Source of the DNA: JANYJJ01 sp038241115
GTDB lineage: Bacteria > Pseudomonadota > Gammaproteobacteria > Burkholderiales > Burkholderiaceae_C
Length of the DNA stretch: 20,844 nt
Direction: 5' to 3'
Assembly: GCA_038241115.1 (NCBI GenBank)
Contig: JBBRGA010000056.1
Coordinates: forward strand, 1-20,844
Of the stretch, positions 13,905-20,844 are shown one piece after another. Both the position numbers and the translations under genes were made by a program. The notes beneath the pieces were generated by a model. It saw only the letters and a list, made by a program, of their open reading frames with translations, ran no database searches and was not told where the DNA came from. How positions within the stretch are numbered: the stretch's first letter is position 1; the number at the start of each line of letters is the position of its first letter.

Positions 13905-14896
13905 CCGCGAACGTGAACGTGAAAGCTAATGTGGCCATCAATGTGGCCGCGCTCGGCAAAGTGGCCGTGCTCATGGGAGGCACCTCGGCAGAACGGGAAA
14001 TCTCGCTGATGTCCGGCCACGGCGTGCTCGCCGCTTTGCAGTCGCAAGGCGTGGATGCGCAGGCGTTTGATCCGGCGCAGCGGGAGCTGATCGAGCTGAA
14101 GCGTGAAGGTTTTGCGCGCTGTTTCATCGCGCTGCACGGCCGCCACGGCGAAGACGGCACGGTGCAAGGCGCGCTGGAACTGTTGGGCATCCCGTACACC
14201 GGCAGCGGCGTGATGGCGTCGAGCATTGCCATGGACAAGGTCATGACCAAACGCGTGTGGATTGCAGAAGGCCTGCCCACACCGCACCACGTGTGGCTGC
14301 CGCCCACCGAGCAGACGCGTGAACGCGTGCGTGAAGTGCCGGACCATTTGGGCTTGCCCCTCATCGTCAAGCCTCCGCGTGAAGGCTCGTCGATTGGCGT
14401 TACCAAGGTAGACGGCTATTCCCAAATGCAAGCTGCCGTGGCCCTGGCCGCGCGGTACGACCCCGACGTGTTGTGCGAAGAGTTCATAGACGGTGACGAG
14501 GTCACCTGCGCGGTGCTGGGTTCAGGCGACAGCGCCGTGGCCCTGCCGGTGGTGCGCATCACTGCGCCTGAAGGTGCCTACGACTATGAGAACAAATACT
14601 TCACCGACGTCGTCAGCTACCAATGCCCCAGTGGCCTTCCCGAGCTCGAGGAACGCGAAATTCAGCGCATCGCCTTGCAGTGCTATCGCACCTTGGGTTG
14701 CCGAGGTTGGGGCCGTGTGGACGTGATGATTCGCGCCACCGACCGCAAGGCCTTTTTGCTGGAAATCAACACTTCGCCCGGCATGACGACGCACTCGCTG
14801 GTACCGATGTCGGCAAAGGCCGCGGGCATGAGCTACGAGGCGCTTTGCTTGCACCTCATCGCGAGCGCAAGCCTCGACACACCTGCAAAAACTTGA
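13901..14896 (+). CDS. ddl: D-alanine:D-alanine ligase Ddl
   Basis: Ddl makes the D-Ala-D-Ala dipeptide used by MurF; it is an ATP-grasp enzyme. Recognised elements are KVAVLMGGTSAEREISLMSG (about residues 20-39), ALHGRHGEDGTVQG, GIPYTGSGVMASSIAMDK, KPPREGSSIGV and the C-terminal LLEINTSPGMT that binds metal and substrate. At 331 aa it is longer than E. coli DdlB (306), mostly because of about 18 residues before the conserved start, made of Asn-Val-rich repeats. A GTG at 13943 is an alternative start that would give the usual N-terminus. The ATG at 13901 is favoured because it overlaps the murC stop. Confidence 0.96.
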   Translation: MTANVNVKANVAINVAALGKVAVLMGGTSAEREISLMSGHGVLAALQSQGVDAQAFDPAQRELIELKREGFARCFIALHGRHGEDGTVQGALELLGIPYTGSGVMASSIAMDKVMTKRVWIAEGLPTPHHVWLPPTEQTRERVREVPDHLGLPLIVKPPREGSSIGVTKVDGYSQMQAAVALAARYDPDVLCEEFIDGDEVTCAVLGSGDSAVALPVVRITAPEGAYDYENKYFTDVVSYQCPSGLPELEEREIQRIALQCYRTLGCRGWGRVDVMIRATDRKAFLLEINTSPGMTTHSLVPMSAKAAGMSYEALCLHLIASASLDTPAKT

Positions 14897-14914
14897 CATC
14901 ACCGTCACGCCGCC

Positions 14915-15763
14915 GTGAAGCGCAACCCCACCCCACGCCCCACCTACAACGCGTCACCCGCCGCGATGCCGGCTGACGTGCGCCTGATGAACATCACCGC
15001 CGCGATGTTGTTTGCCCTGGTGGCTGTGGCCTTGGCCGCGGCGGCGGTGCTCTGGGCCGCGCGCCATCCGTTGTTTTCCATACGCACGATTTGGGTGGAG
15101 GGCGACGTCACGCGCAACAGCGTGGCCACCATCCGCGCCAACGCCGCGCCCAAGTTGGCGGGCAACTTTTTCACCACCAAATTGGCCGCAGACAAAACCG
15201 CTTTTGAAGCAGTGCCCTGGGTGCGCAGCGCCGAAGTGCGCCGCGTTTGGCCTGGCAAATTGGTGGTGCGACTGGAAGAACACCGCGCCGTGGCGTTGTG
15301 GGGTTTCGAGGACACCGACGACAAGCTGGTGAACAGCTTCGGCGAGGTGTTTCAAGCCAACCTGGGCGACGTCGAAGATGAAAAATTACCCACGCTGAGC
15401 GGCCCGCCTGGCAGCGCCGCATTGATGCTGAAGCTGCTGCAGAGCTTGCAGCCGCTGTTCGCCAAACTCGACACGCAGATCGACACCTTGCGCTTGAGCG
15501 GACGCGGCTCGTGGCTTGTCGAACTCGACAGTGGCGCCGAAGTGGCCTTGGGCCGTGGCACGCACGACGAACTGGTTGCCAGCACGCAGCGTTTCGTGGG
15601 CACCGTGCTGCCCATGCTGTCGCAATACCAGCGCCCTTTGGAATACGCCGACCTGCGCCACCACGACGGTTACGCCTTGAAGCTGCGCGGCGTGACCACA
15701 GGCACCGCGCCCGCCGCTGCCAAGTCAGTTGCAAACATCGCCGCCAAAGAAAAGAAAAACTAG
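14915..15763 (+). CDS. ftsQ: Cell division protein FtsQ
   Basis: FtsQ is the bitopic divisome protein that recruits FtsL and FtsB. The 282-aa product has a cytoplasmic tail, one membrane helix (about residues 27-48), a POTRA domain (about 53-122, beginning HPLFSIRTIWVEGD and including PWVRSAEVRRVWPGKL) and the FtsQ/DivIB domain ending in YADLRHHDGYALKL. Length is close to E. coli (276). The GTG start at 14915 has no evident ribosome site; internal Met18 and Met25 are alternatives. It begins 18 bp after the ddl stop, a small gap compared with the overlaps upstream. Confidence 0.95.
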   Translation: MKRNPTPRPTYNASPAAMPADVRLMNITAAMLFALVAVALAAAAVLWAARHPLFSIRTIWVEGDVTRNSVATIRANAAPKLAGNFFTTKLAADKTAFEAVPWVRSAEVRRVWPGKLVVRLEEHRAVALWGFEDTDDKLVNSFGEVFQANLGDVEDEKLPTLSGPPGSAALMLKLLQSLQPLFAKLDTQIDTLRLSGRGSWLVELDSGAEVALGRGTHDELVASTQRFVGTVLPMLSQYQRPLEYADLRHHDGYALKLRGVTTGTAPAAAKSVANIAAKEKKN

Positions 15764-15780
15764 GAACAACTAGGAAGAAC
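15761..15780 (+). promoter_or_regulatory. Duplicated 10-bp leader with ftsA ribosome site
   Basis: Two tandem 10-bp copies, TAGGAACAAC and TAGGAAGAAC, lie between ftsQ and ftsA. The first contains the ftsQ stop TAG. Both carry an AGGAA Shine-Dalgarno core; the second (15772-15776) is close to the ATG at 15781. This decides the ftsA start at 15781. Confidence 0.7.
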
Positions 15781-17010
15781 ATGGCCAAAGAAATCAAAGA
15801 CATCGTGGTCGGTTTGGACATCGGCACGGCCAAGGTCATGGCCGTCGTGGCCGAGGTGATGCCAGGCGGTGAGCTGCGTTTGGCCGGTTTGGGTTTTGCG
15901 CCGACCCACGGCTTGAAGCGCGGCGTGGTGGTGAACATCGACGCCACGGTGCAAAGCATTCAGCAGGCCTTGAAAGAGGCCGAGATGATGGCCGACTGCA
16001 AGATCACAAGGGTCTACACCGGCATCACCGGCAGCCACATCCGCGGCCAAAACAGCACCGGCATGGTCATCGTGCGCGACAAGGAGGTCACCCCGATTGA
16101 CGTGAGCCGCGTGGTCGAAACGGCCAAGGCCATCAACATCCCCAATGACCAGCGTTTGCTGCTGGTAGAGCCGCAAGAGTTCGTGATTGACGGGCACGAA
16201 GTGAAAGAACCCATCGGCATGAGCGGCGGCCGTCTGGAGGTTAAGGTTCACATCGTCACCGGCGCACAAAGCGCGGCCGAGAACATCATCAAGTGCGTGC
16301 GCCGCTGCGGCTTGGAAGTGGACCTGTTGGTGCTGAACCCCAGCGCTTCGAGCCACGCGGTGCTCACCGAAGACGAAAAGGATCTGGGTGTGGCGCTGGT
16401 GGACATCGGCGCGGGCACCACTGATGTGGCCATCTTCACAGCGGGTGCCATACGCCACACGGCAGTCATCCCCATTGCCGGTGACCTCATCACCAGCGAC
16501 ATTGCCATGGCGCTGCGCACGCCCACCAAAGATGCCGAAGAAATCAAGATCGAGTACGGCGTGGCCAAGCAGCTGCTGGCCGACCCGAGCGAGCAGTTGG
16601 AAGTGCCGGGCCTGGGCGACCGTCCGCCGCGGATGCTCAGTCGCCAGGCGCTGGCCGGTGTGATCGAGCCGCGCATCGAAGAAATTTATTCGCTGGTGCA
16701 CCAAGTCATCCGTGAAAGTGGCTACGAAGAATTGCTGTCCAGCGGCATCGTCATCACCGGCGGCGCAGCCGTGATGCCGGGCATGGTGGAGTTGGGTGAA
16801 GACATCTTTTTGAAGCCGGTGCGCAAAGGCATACCGACTTACCGCGGCGCGCTGCACGACATGGTGGCCAACCCGCGCTCGGCCACGGTGATGGGCTTGT
16901 TGGAAGAGGCCCGTCTGGCGCGCACGCGCGGCATGCGCGCAGCACAACAAGCCGGCTCGGTAAAAAACTGGTTCAGCCGGGCGAAAGACTGGTTCCTCGG
17001 TAACTTTTAA
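15781..17010 (+). CDS. ftsA: Cell division protein FtsA
   Basis: FtsA is the actin-like ATPase that tethers FtsZ filaments to the inner membrane and signals to the FtsQLB-WI machinery. From the ATG at 15781 the product is 409 aa (E. coli 420). The phosphate-binding loops GLDIGTAKV near the start and VDIGAGTTDVAIF (Asp208) are clear, as is the adenosine-site ITGGAAVMPGM. The C-terminus SVKNWFSRAKDWFLGNF is the expected amphipathic membrane-targeting helix. The frame stays open into ftsQ (to 15511), but that upstream part is a shadow of ftsQ. The stop codon lies inside the first copy of a tandem 12-bp repeat. Confidence 0.97.
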   Translation: MAKEIKDIVVGLDIGTAKVMAVVAEVMPGGELRLAGLGFAPTHGLKRGVVVNIDATVQSIQQALKEAEMMADCKITRVYTGITGSHIRGQNSTGMVIVRDKEVTPIDVSRVVETAKAINIPNDQRLLLVEPQEFVIDGHEVKEPIGMSGGRLEVKVHIVTGAQSAAENIIKCVRRCGLEVDLLVLNPSASSHAVLTEDEKDLGVALVDIGAGTTDVAIFTAGAIRHTAVIPIAGDLITSDIAMALRTPTKDAEEIKIEYGVAKQLLADPSEQLEVPGLGDRPPRMLSRQALAGVIEPRIEEIYSLVHQVIRESGYEELLSSGIVITGGAAVMPGMVELGEDIFLKPVRKGIPTYRGALHDMVANPRSATVMGLLEEARLARTRGMRAAQQAGSVKNWFSRAKDWFLGNF

Positions 17011-17040
17011 AGCGCGTTTTAAAGCGCGTTTTAAAGCGCA
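17005..17040 (+). repeat. Three tandem 12-bp repeats over the ftsA stop
   Basis: Units TTTTAAAGCGCG, TTTTAAAGCGCG and TTTTAAAGCGCA run head to tail. The first unit supplies the end of the last sense codon and the TAA stop of ftsA. AAAGCGCG (17009-17016) can pair with CGCGTTTT (17025-17032) over an 8-nt loop with one G-T pair, so the array can form a hairpin in the ftsA-ftsZ leader. Confidence 0.95.
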
Positions 17041-17216
17041 TTCCAACCCAATCGAAAGCAAATCATGAATCCCAAAAATCCCCAAAGAAGCCGCGATCCA
17101 CCGGCCGTGTAGTCCCCGCAAGCAAGCAAGCAAAAGCAAGAACAAAAACTGAAGAACTGACAAACCCTTTTTAGACACCCCAAAACGGCAACTGCTGACT
17201 GAAACTGGAGAACAAA
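17011..17216 (+). promoter_or_regulatory. 206-bp ftsA-ftsZ intergenic leader
   Basis: This is the longest spacer in the cluster apart from the inverted-repeat region and the natural place for an ftsZ promoter or leader control. It contains the 12-bp repeat array at its start and an A-rich, T-poor stretch with repeated AAGC units (about 17119-17140). The ribosome site GGAG is at 17207-17210, six bases before the ATG. I cannot point to convincing -35/-10 hexamers. A 15-codon frame at 17065-17112 has no support. Confidence 0.55.
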
Positions 17217-18431
17217 ATGGCCATCGAAATGATTGAAGAGTTTGACTTGGGCACGCAGATCAAAGTGATCGGCGTGGGCGGCGGCGGCGGCAACGCGGTC
17301 GATCACATGATTTCGCACGGCGTGCAAGGCGTGGAATTCATCGTCGCCAACACCGACGCGCAGGCCCTGAACCGATCGTCTGCACACCAACTGCTTCAGT
17401 TGGGAAAGACCGGTTTGGGCGCGGGCGCCAAGCCTGAAATGGGCCGCCTGTCGGCAGAAGAAGCCGATGCGCAAATTCGCCAAGCCATCACCGGCGCCAA
17501 CATGCTCTTTATCACCGCCGGCATGGGCGGCGGTACCGGCACCGGTGCTGCGCCCGTGATAGCACGCATTGCCAAAGAAATGGGCATATTTACGGTGGGC
17601 GTGGTCACCAAGCCGTTTGAGTTTGAGGGAAATCGCCGCATGAAAGCGGCCGATGCAGGGCTGGCTGAACTGGAAGCCAACGTCGACTCGCTGATCGTGG
17701 TGTTGAACGAAAAGCTGCTCGAAGTTTTGGGCGACGACGTGACCCAGGACGAAGCCTTTGCCGAGGCCAACGACGTGTTGAAAAACGCGGTGGGTGGCAT
17801 CAGCGACATCATTCACATGCACGGCATGGTCAACGTGGACTTTGAAGACGTGAAGACAGTGATGAGCGAACCCGGCAAGGCCATGATGGGCACCGCCCAA
17901 GCCACCGGCCCCGACCGCGCGACCAAGGCAGCAGACGCCGCAGTGGCCTGTCCGCTGCTGGAAGGCATTGACCTGTCAGGCGCGCGCGGTGTGCTGGTGT
18001 TGATTGCGGCCAACCGCAGCACCCTGAAGTTGAGTGAAAGCAGGAACGCGATGAACACCATCCGCCGTTACGCCGCGGACGATGCGCACGTGATCTTCGG
18101 CACCGTTTACGACGACGCGCTGGGCGACAAGCTTCGCGTCACTGTGATCGCCACCGGCTTGAGCCCGGCACGCCGCCAGCAGGCGCCCATCAGTGTGGTG
18201 CACAGCGCGCCCATGCTGCGCACCGGCACCGACAACCTGCCCATCCTCAATCACGTGGGCAATGGAAACCATGGCGGTCAATTGGGCGGGCAGCCCGCGC
18301 ACGACTACACCGCGCTCAGCACACCGAGCGTGTGGCGCACGCGCACGGCCGCTGCCAAGGTGGACGCGCTGGCCAGCAACGGCATGGACGAAATCGAAAT
18401 CCCCGCGTTCTTGCGCAAGCAGGCCGACTGA
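17217..18431 (+). CDS. ftsZ: Cell division GTPase FtsZ
   Basis: FtsZ is the tubulin-like GTPase that forms the cytokinetic ring. The 404-aa protein has the GTP-binding GGGGGNAVDHM loop, the tubulin signature GGGTGTG at residues 104-110, the T7 catalytic loop NVDFEDV with Asn206, Asp208 and Asp211, a variable linker (about 320-385) and the C-terminal peptide IPAFLRKQAD that binds FtsA and ZipA. Numbering is nearly identical to E. coli; the extra length is in the linker. A clear GGAG ribosome site precedes the ATG. It is the last gene of the cluster here: a terminator follows within 35 bp, and lpxC, often found next to ftsZ in proteobacteria, is absent from the window. Confidence 0.98.
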   Translation: MAIEMIEEFDLGTQIKVIGVGGGGGNAVDHMISHGVQGVEFIVANTDAQALNRSSAHQLLQLGKTGLGAGAKPEMGRLSAEEADAQIRQAITGANMLFITAGMGGGTGTGAAPVIARIAKEMGIFTVGVVTKPFEFEGNRRMKAADAGLAELEANVDSLIVVLNEKLLEVLGDDVTQDEAFAEANDVLKNAVGGISDIIHMHGMVNVDFEDVKTVMSEPGKAMMGTAQATGPDRATKAADAAVACPLLEGIDLSGARGVLVLIAANRSTLKLSESRNAMNTIRRYAADDAHVIFGTVYDDALGDKLRVTVIATGLSPARRQQAPISVVHSAPMLRTGTDNLPILNHVGNGNHGGQLGGQPAHDYTALSTPSVWRTRTAAAKVDALASNGMDEIEIPAFLRKQAD

Positions 18432-18462
18432 TCGTCGTCGTTCAAACGATGTAGAAATTGAG

Positions 18463-18487
18463 AAAGCCGACGCAAGTCGGCTTTTTT
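18463..18487 (+). terminator. Intrinsic terminator after ftsZ
   Basis: AAAGCCGAC (18463-18471) pairs with GTCGGCTTT (18476-18484) around a GCAA tetraloop, followed by a T-run to 18487. The 9-bp stem with a GNRA loop and U-tract is a textbook rho-independent terminator for the dcw operon. On the opposite strand the U-tract would be short, so it is weaker for srkA. Confidence 0.93.
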
Positions 18488-18527
18488 CTTTGGTGTTTCA
18501 GTGCTTTTTGAGTGCCCGCAGCGGCAA

Positions 18528-19700
18528 CTACATCAACTCCAGTTGCTCCCGAAGTTGCGTGACTTGCTGCTGCCAATACGCCACACCACCAAACCACGGA
18601 AAGGCAATCGGGAAGGCCGGATCGTTCCAGCGTTGGGCCAGCCACGCGCTGTGGTGAATCATGCGCAAGGTGCGTAGCGCCTCAATCAGGCGCAACTCGC
18701 GCACATCGAAATCCATGAAGTCGGTGTAGCCCGACAGCACCACGCTCATTTGCCGCGACATCGCTGCGGCGTCGCCCGACAGCAGCATCCACAAATCTTG
18801 AACGGCGGGGCCCTGCACCGCATCGTCCAGATCGACAAAATGCGGGCCCGAATTTGGCCCCGTCGCGGTCCACAGCATGTTGCCGGGATGGCAGTCACCG
18901 TGCAGGCGAATTGATGCGGTGGGTGCAGCTTCAGTGAACAGGCGCTGCGCGGCCTCAAGGGCCAGGTTCACCGTGCTGAGCCAGCTGCCGGCCACCTCGA
19001 TGGGGACGCTGTTGTTCGCCACCAGCCAGTCGCGTGCCGCCGCGCCCACCGTGCCCACGCTGAGCGCACGCCGATGCAAAAACGGCTGCTGTCTTCCCAC
19101 TGCATGCATGCGGCCCAGGAACCGACCAATACGGCGCAGCGTGTCTTCGTTGTCCAGTTCCGGGGCCTGACCAGAGCAGCGCGGTGCCACTGCAAATCGA
19201 AGCCCACCCTGCGTGGTTTGAAACGTCGCCAGTGTGCTGATGCCAGGCTGAGGTTCGCTCAAGCGCGTGCCGCTTCCATACTCTGGCGAAAGCTTCAAGG
19301 CCATCGGCGCCACAACAGGAATTTCCTGCGCCAACAGCGCCAAACTGAAAGCGTGCTCTTCCAAAATTTGCGCATCGGTCCAGCGCCCTGGCCGGTAAAA
19401 CTTGGCCACAACCACGGAGCCGTCTTCCAAAAAAACTTGGAAGACGCGGTTTTCGTAGGAATTGAGTTGAATCAGTCGGCCGTCACCGCGCAGTGACACG
19501 CTGTCCAGCGCGTCCAGCACCACATCGGGTGTCAGACGGCGGTAGGGAATGTCTGCTGTGTTCGCACCGGCGCCGAATGTTGCGGTGTCAGCTGCGTCAA
19601 CCGAGTTGTCGTCAACAGCGTGACCAGTGATGCTTGCGGCGATTTTGCGGGTGTCACCCGGCGCTTCATCGGGGATTTCGTCGTGTGCATCAGCGTTCAT
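18528..19700 (-). CDS. srkA: Stress response kinase A (SrkA/YihE/RdoA family)
   Basis: SrkA is a cytoplasmic Ser/Thr protein kinase with the aminoglycoside-phosphotransferase fold; in E. coli it counters MazF-mediated and oxidative-stress death. Family motifs are LNSYENRVFQV, VVVAKFYRPGRW with the ATP-site Lys100, QILEEHAFSLALL, the catalytic loop HGDCHPGN (His267, Asp269), FVDLDDA for the metal site, and FPWFGGVAYWQQQ near the end. At 390 aa it exceeds E. coli SrkA (328). The excess is an acidic, unconserved N-terminal tail of about 50 residues and an insert of about 25 residues near residue 137. No ribosome site decides the start, so part of the tail may be untranslated. It converges on ftsZ and follows the DUF2726 gene by 40 bp. 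Confidence 0.93.
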   Translation of the reverse strand: MNADAHDEIPDEAPGDTRKIAASITGHAVDDNSVDAADTATFGAGANTADIPYRRLTPDVVLDALDSVSLRGDGRLIQLNSYENRVFQVFLEDGSVVVAKFYRPGRWTDAQILEEHAFSLALLAQEIPVVAPMALKLSPEYGSGTRLSEPQPGISTLATFQTTQGGLRFAVAPRCSGQAPELDNEDTLRRIGRFLGRMHAVGRQQPFLHRRALSVGTVGAAARDWLVANNSVPIEVAGSWLSTVNLALEAAQRLFTEAAPTASIRLHGDCHPGNMLWTATGPNSGPHFVDLDDAVQGPAVQDLWMLLSGDAAAMSRQMSVVLSGYTDFMDFDVRELRLIEALRTLRMIHHSAWLAQRWNDPAFPIAFPWFGGVAYWQQQVTQLREQLELM

Positions 19701-19740
19701 CCCACATGGTATGCGGCGCGCTGAGGCACCGCGCGTGGGC

Positions 19741-20589
19741 TCAATGCCGAGTTTGCGGGCCGCTGTCTTCGCTGCGCCCTGTCACGCTGCTCGTCGCTTC
19801 AGACGCCGCCGATCGTGCAGTCTTGGCGCGCGCCGCATCCGCACTTGCGGAACCCGGCACGGGCCGACCGGTCAGCGAAGTCAGCGAACCAAACTCAGTG
19901 GTCCCAAAGCCGTCCAAGCGGCTGTCCGGTGCAAAGAAAGAGTCTTGAAAAAACGCCGAGTCTTGCCACAGCGCAGTTCGCTCTGCGCGTCTGTTGGACA
20001 CCTCGCTTGGCTGGCTGTCACGCGCTTTGATCGAGGTTGGCGCTGCTTGGGGGCCGCGCGGGGCCGCGCCGCTTTGGGGCACCAACAATTGCACTTCGGC
20101 CGCCGAAGGCAGATGATCCACGGGGCATCGCAAATAGCGCACCCGACAAGCGGCCAGTACAGATTGTTTGATCTTCATTGCCCTGCGCGAAGCACCTCGG
20201 TCGGTGTCAAGGTCAATGGCAGCGAGAACCCGTCCATTGGCGCTGCAAATGGCGAATGAAACATTGGTGCTTCCCAACAGGTCGTACCAATAGCGCACTT
20301 CTGCCGAGTCAGTGGGTTGGCAAAAGCGCACCAAAGGCAGCTTGGACAGCACGATGTGGTGGGGCAGCGCCTCGCGAAGCAGCCGGTAAACGCGCCGCTC
20401 ATCTGCGCTGAAGACGGGCCTCGCTGACAGCGCCCAATCGGTTGGTAGCGGATTGGGTTTGGTTTTTCTTGGCCGCATCAGTGCCAAGTAGGTGAGTACC
20501 GGAAGGACGATGGCCAAAACAGCCAGCGCGACGATCCAAGGCAAGGTTTGGGTGTTCAAGGCAGGCGCTTTCGGCAAATGAAGCCGCAA
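19741..20589 (-). CDS. DUF2726 domain membrane protein
   Basis: This is a 282-aa protein of unknown function. It has a single N-terminal membrane helix (about residues 17-38), a basic RPRKTK stretch after it, and then a DUF2726-like domain (about 55-160) recognised from SARPVFSADERRVYRLLREALP, HIVLSKLPLVRF, VSFAICSANGRVLAAIDLD and a run of basic residues before VLAACRVRYLRC. The rest (about 165-282) is a Ser/Ala/Arg-rich, low-complexity tail. There is no ATG or GTG before the membrane helix: an in-frame stop lies 13 codons upstream of a TTG at 20589, and further TTGs are at 20577 and 20559, so a TTG start is likely. It probably shares a transcript with srkA. The domain call is from memory of the family pattern. 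Confidence 0.8.
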   Translation of the reverse strand: MRLHLPKAPALNTQTLPWIVALAVLAIVLPVLTYLALMRPRKTKPNPLPTDWALSARPVFSADERRVYRLLREALPHHIVLSKLPLVRFCQPTDSAEVRYWYDLLGSTNVSFAICSANGRVLAAIDLDTDRGASRRAMKIKQSVLAACRVRYLRCPVDHLPSAAEVQLLVPQSGAAPRGPQAAPTSIKARDSQPSEVSNRRAERTALWQDSAFFQDSFFAPDSRLDGFGTTEFGSLTSLTGRPVPGSASADAARAKTARSAASEATSSVTGRSEDSGPQTRH

Positions 20590-20844
20590 AGTGACTTGAG
20601 GCGGGTGCGACGTGATGCGTCGACCTCATACGCCGACCCAATATTGCGAAGCGTAACCAGATCGCATCAGAAGTTACATCCCCGACTTGGGGTGTTGTCG
20701 ACTGCAAATGACGCTGACGTAGGAGCGTGGGCGGCAGAAGGCGGCGAAGCGAAAGGTGGCCCCAGCGATGACAGTTTTTGCCGGATTTGCAGGCCCATAG
20801 CCGTAGCTATGGGACAAAAAGCCGGTGTTCTCGAAGAGCGGCGT
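20590..20844. other. Right-edge region, no gene called
   Basis: These 255 bases lie upstream of the DUF2726 gene and should hold its promoter; I see no convincing hexamers. Two - strand frames are open to the window edge, stopping at 20674 and 20667; the latter has an ATG at 20798 and would be 43 codons. Neither resembles a known family. The region contains the 20794-20813 hairpin. Confidence 0.5.
20794..20813. repeat. Perfect 8-bp hairpin at right edge
   Basis: CCCATAGC (20794-20801) pairs with GCTATGGG (20806-20813) around CGTA. TTTTTG (20775-20780) and CAAAAA (20815-20820) could extend it as an outer stem across an asymmetric bulge. It could be a dispersed repeat or part of a structured leader; the sequence alone does not decide. 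Confidence 0.8.

Noticed and set aside
15511..15780. A 90-codon upstream extension of the ftsA frame
   Set aside because: It lies within ftsQ in another frame. The ATG at 15781 gives the standard FtsA N-terminus and has an AGGAA site.
17065..17112. A 15-codon frame in the ftsA-ftsZ spacer
   Set aside because: It has no ribosome site, no overlap with its neighbours and no recognisable content.
17119..17140. AAGC-rich run before ftsZ considered as a repeat array or CRISPR-like element
   Set aside because: It is only a few units of a four-base motif, without spacers or regular period.
17157..17190. Possible sigma-70 promoter (CTGACA-like hexamer) before ftsZ
   Set aside because: No acceptable -10 hexamer is found at 16-18 bases from it.
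20399..20707. A 102-codon - strand frame overlapping the start of the DUF2726 gene
   Set aside because: It overlaps the clearly better DUF2726 frame and has no family resemblance.

Overview
The window holds a nearly complete division and cell wall (dcw) cluster, followed by a short convergent pair of unrelated genes. GC content is high, gene order is canonical and protein lengths match the betaproteobacterial type: MraY of 392 aa, FtsZ ending in IPAFLRKQAD, and a DNPR (meso-diaminopimelate) motif in MurE. This points to a Gram-negative betaproteobacterium, most likely Burkholderiales and probably Comamonadaceae. The family-level placement is inference from protein style and from the repeat found between ftsW and murG.

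Layout. Positions 2-18431 (+ strand) carry mraZ (5' end cut by the window), rsmH, ftsL, ftsI, murE, murF, mraY, murD, ftsW, murG, murC, ddl, ftsQ, ftsA and ftsZ. Most junctions are overlapping start/stop codons (GTGA, ATGA, TGATG) or abut exactly, so this reads as one long, translationally coupled operon. There are three exceptions. About 730 bp without a credible gene separate ftsW from murG. A 14-codon mini-ORF bridges murG and murC. A 206-bp leader precedes ftsZ. A strong intrinsic terminator closes the cluster just after ftsZ. On the - strand, converging on it, lie a DUF2726 membrane protein gene and srkA (stress-response kinase A). The last 255 bases hold no gene I can call, only a perfect hairpin and frames open to the window edge.

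How the genes work together. MurG, C, D, E, F, MraY and Ddl build lipid II from UDP-MurNAc through the pentapeptide and the membrane-linked disaccharide. FtsW polymerises it and FtsI cross-links it at the septum. FtsL and FtsQ link the synthase to the cytoplasmic FtsA/FtsZ ring. MraZ and RsmH are the conserved regulator and 16S rRNA methyltransferase at the head of the cluster.

What stands out. The ftsW-murG gap is filled by a ~680-bp element made of two ~296-299-bp inverted arms around an ~85-bp core. Each arm carries three internal hairpins and two copies of a 24-nt module. The hairpins at matching places in the two arms differ in sequence but both pair perfectly, which looks like compensatory change. 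This is the best candidate for an undescribed structured or mobile element, and it sits inside an essential operon. In addition, in-frame hexanucleotide microsatellites of exactly eight units occur in both ftsL and murD, a weaker one lies at the start of ddl, and a triplicated 12-bp repeat covers the ftsA stop codon.
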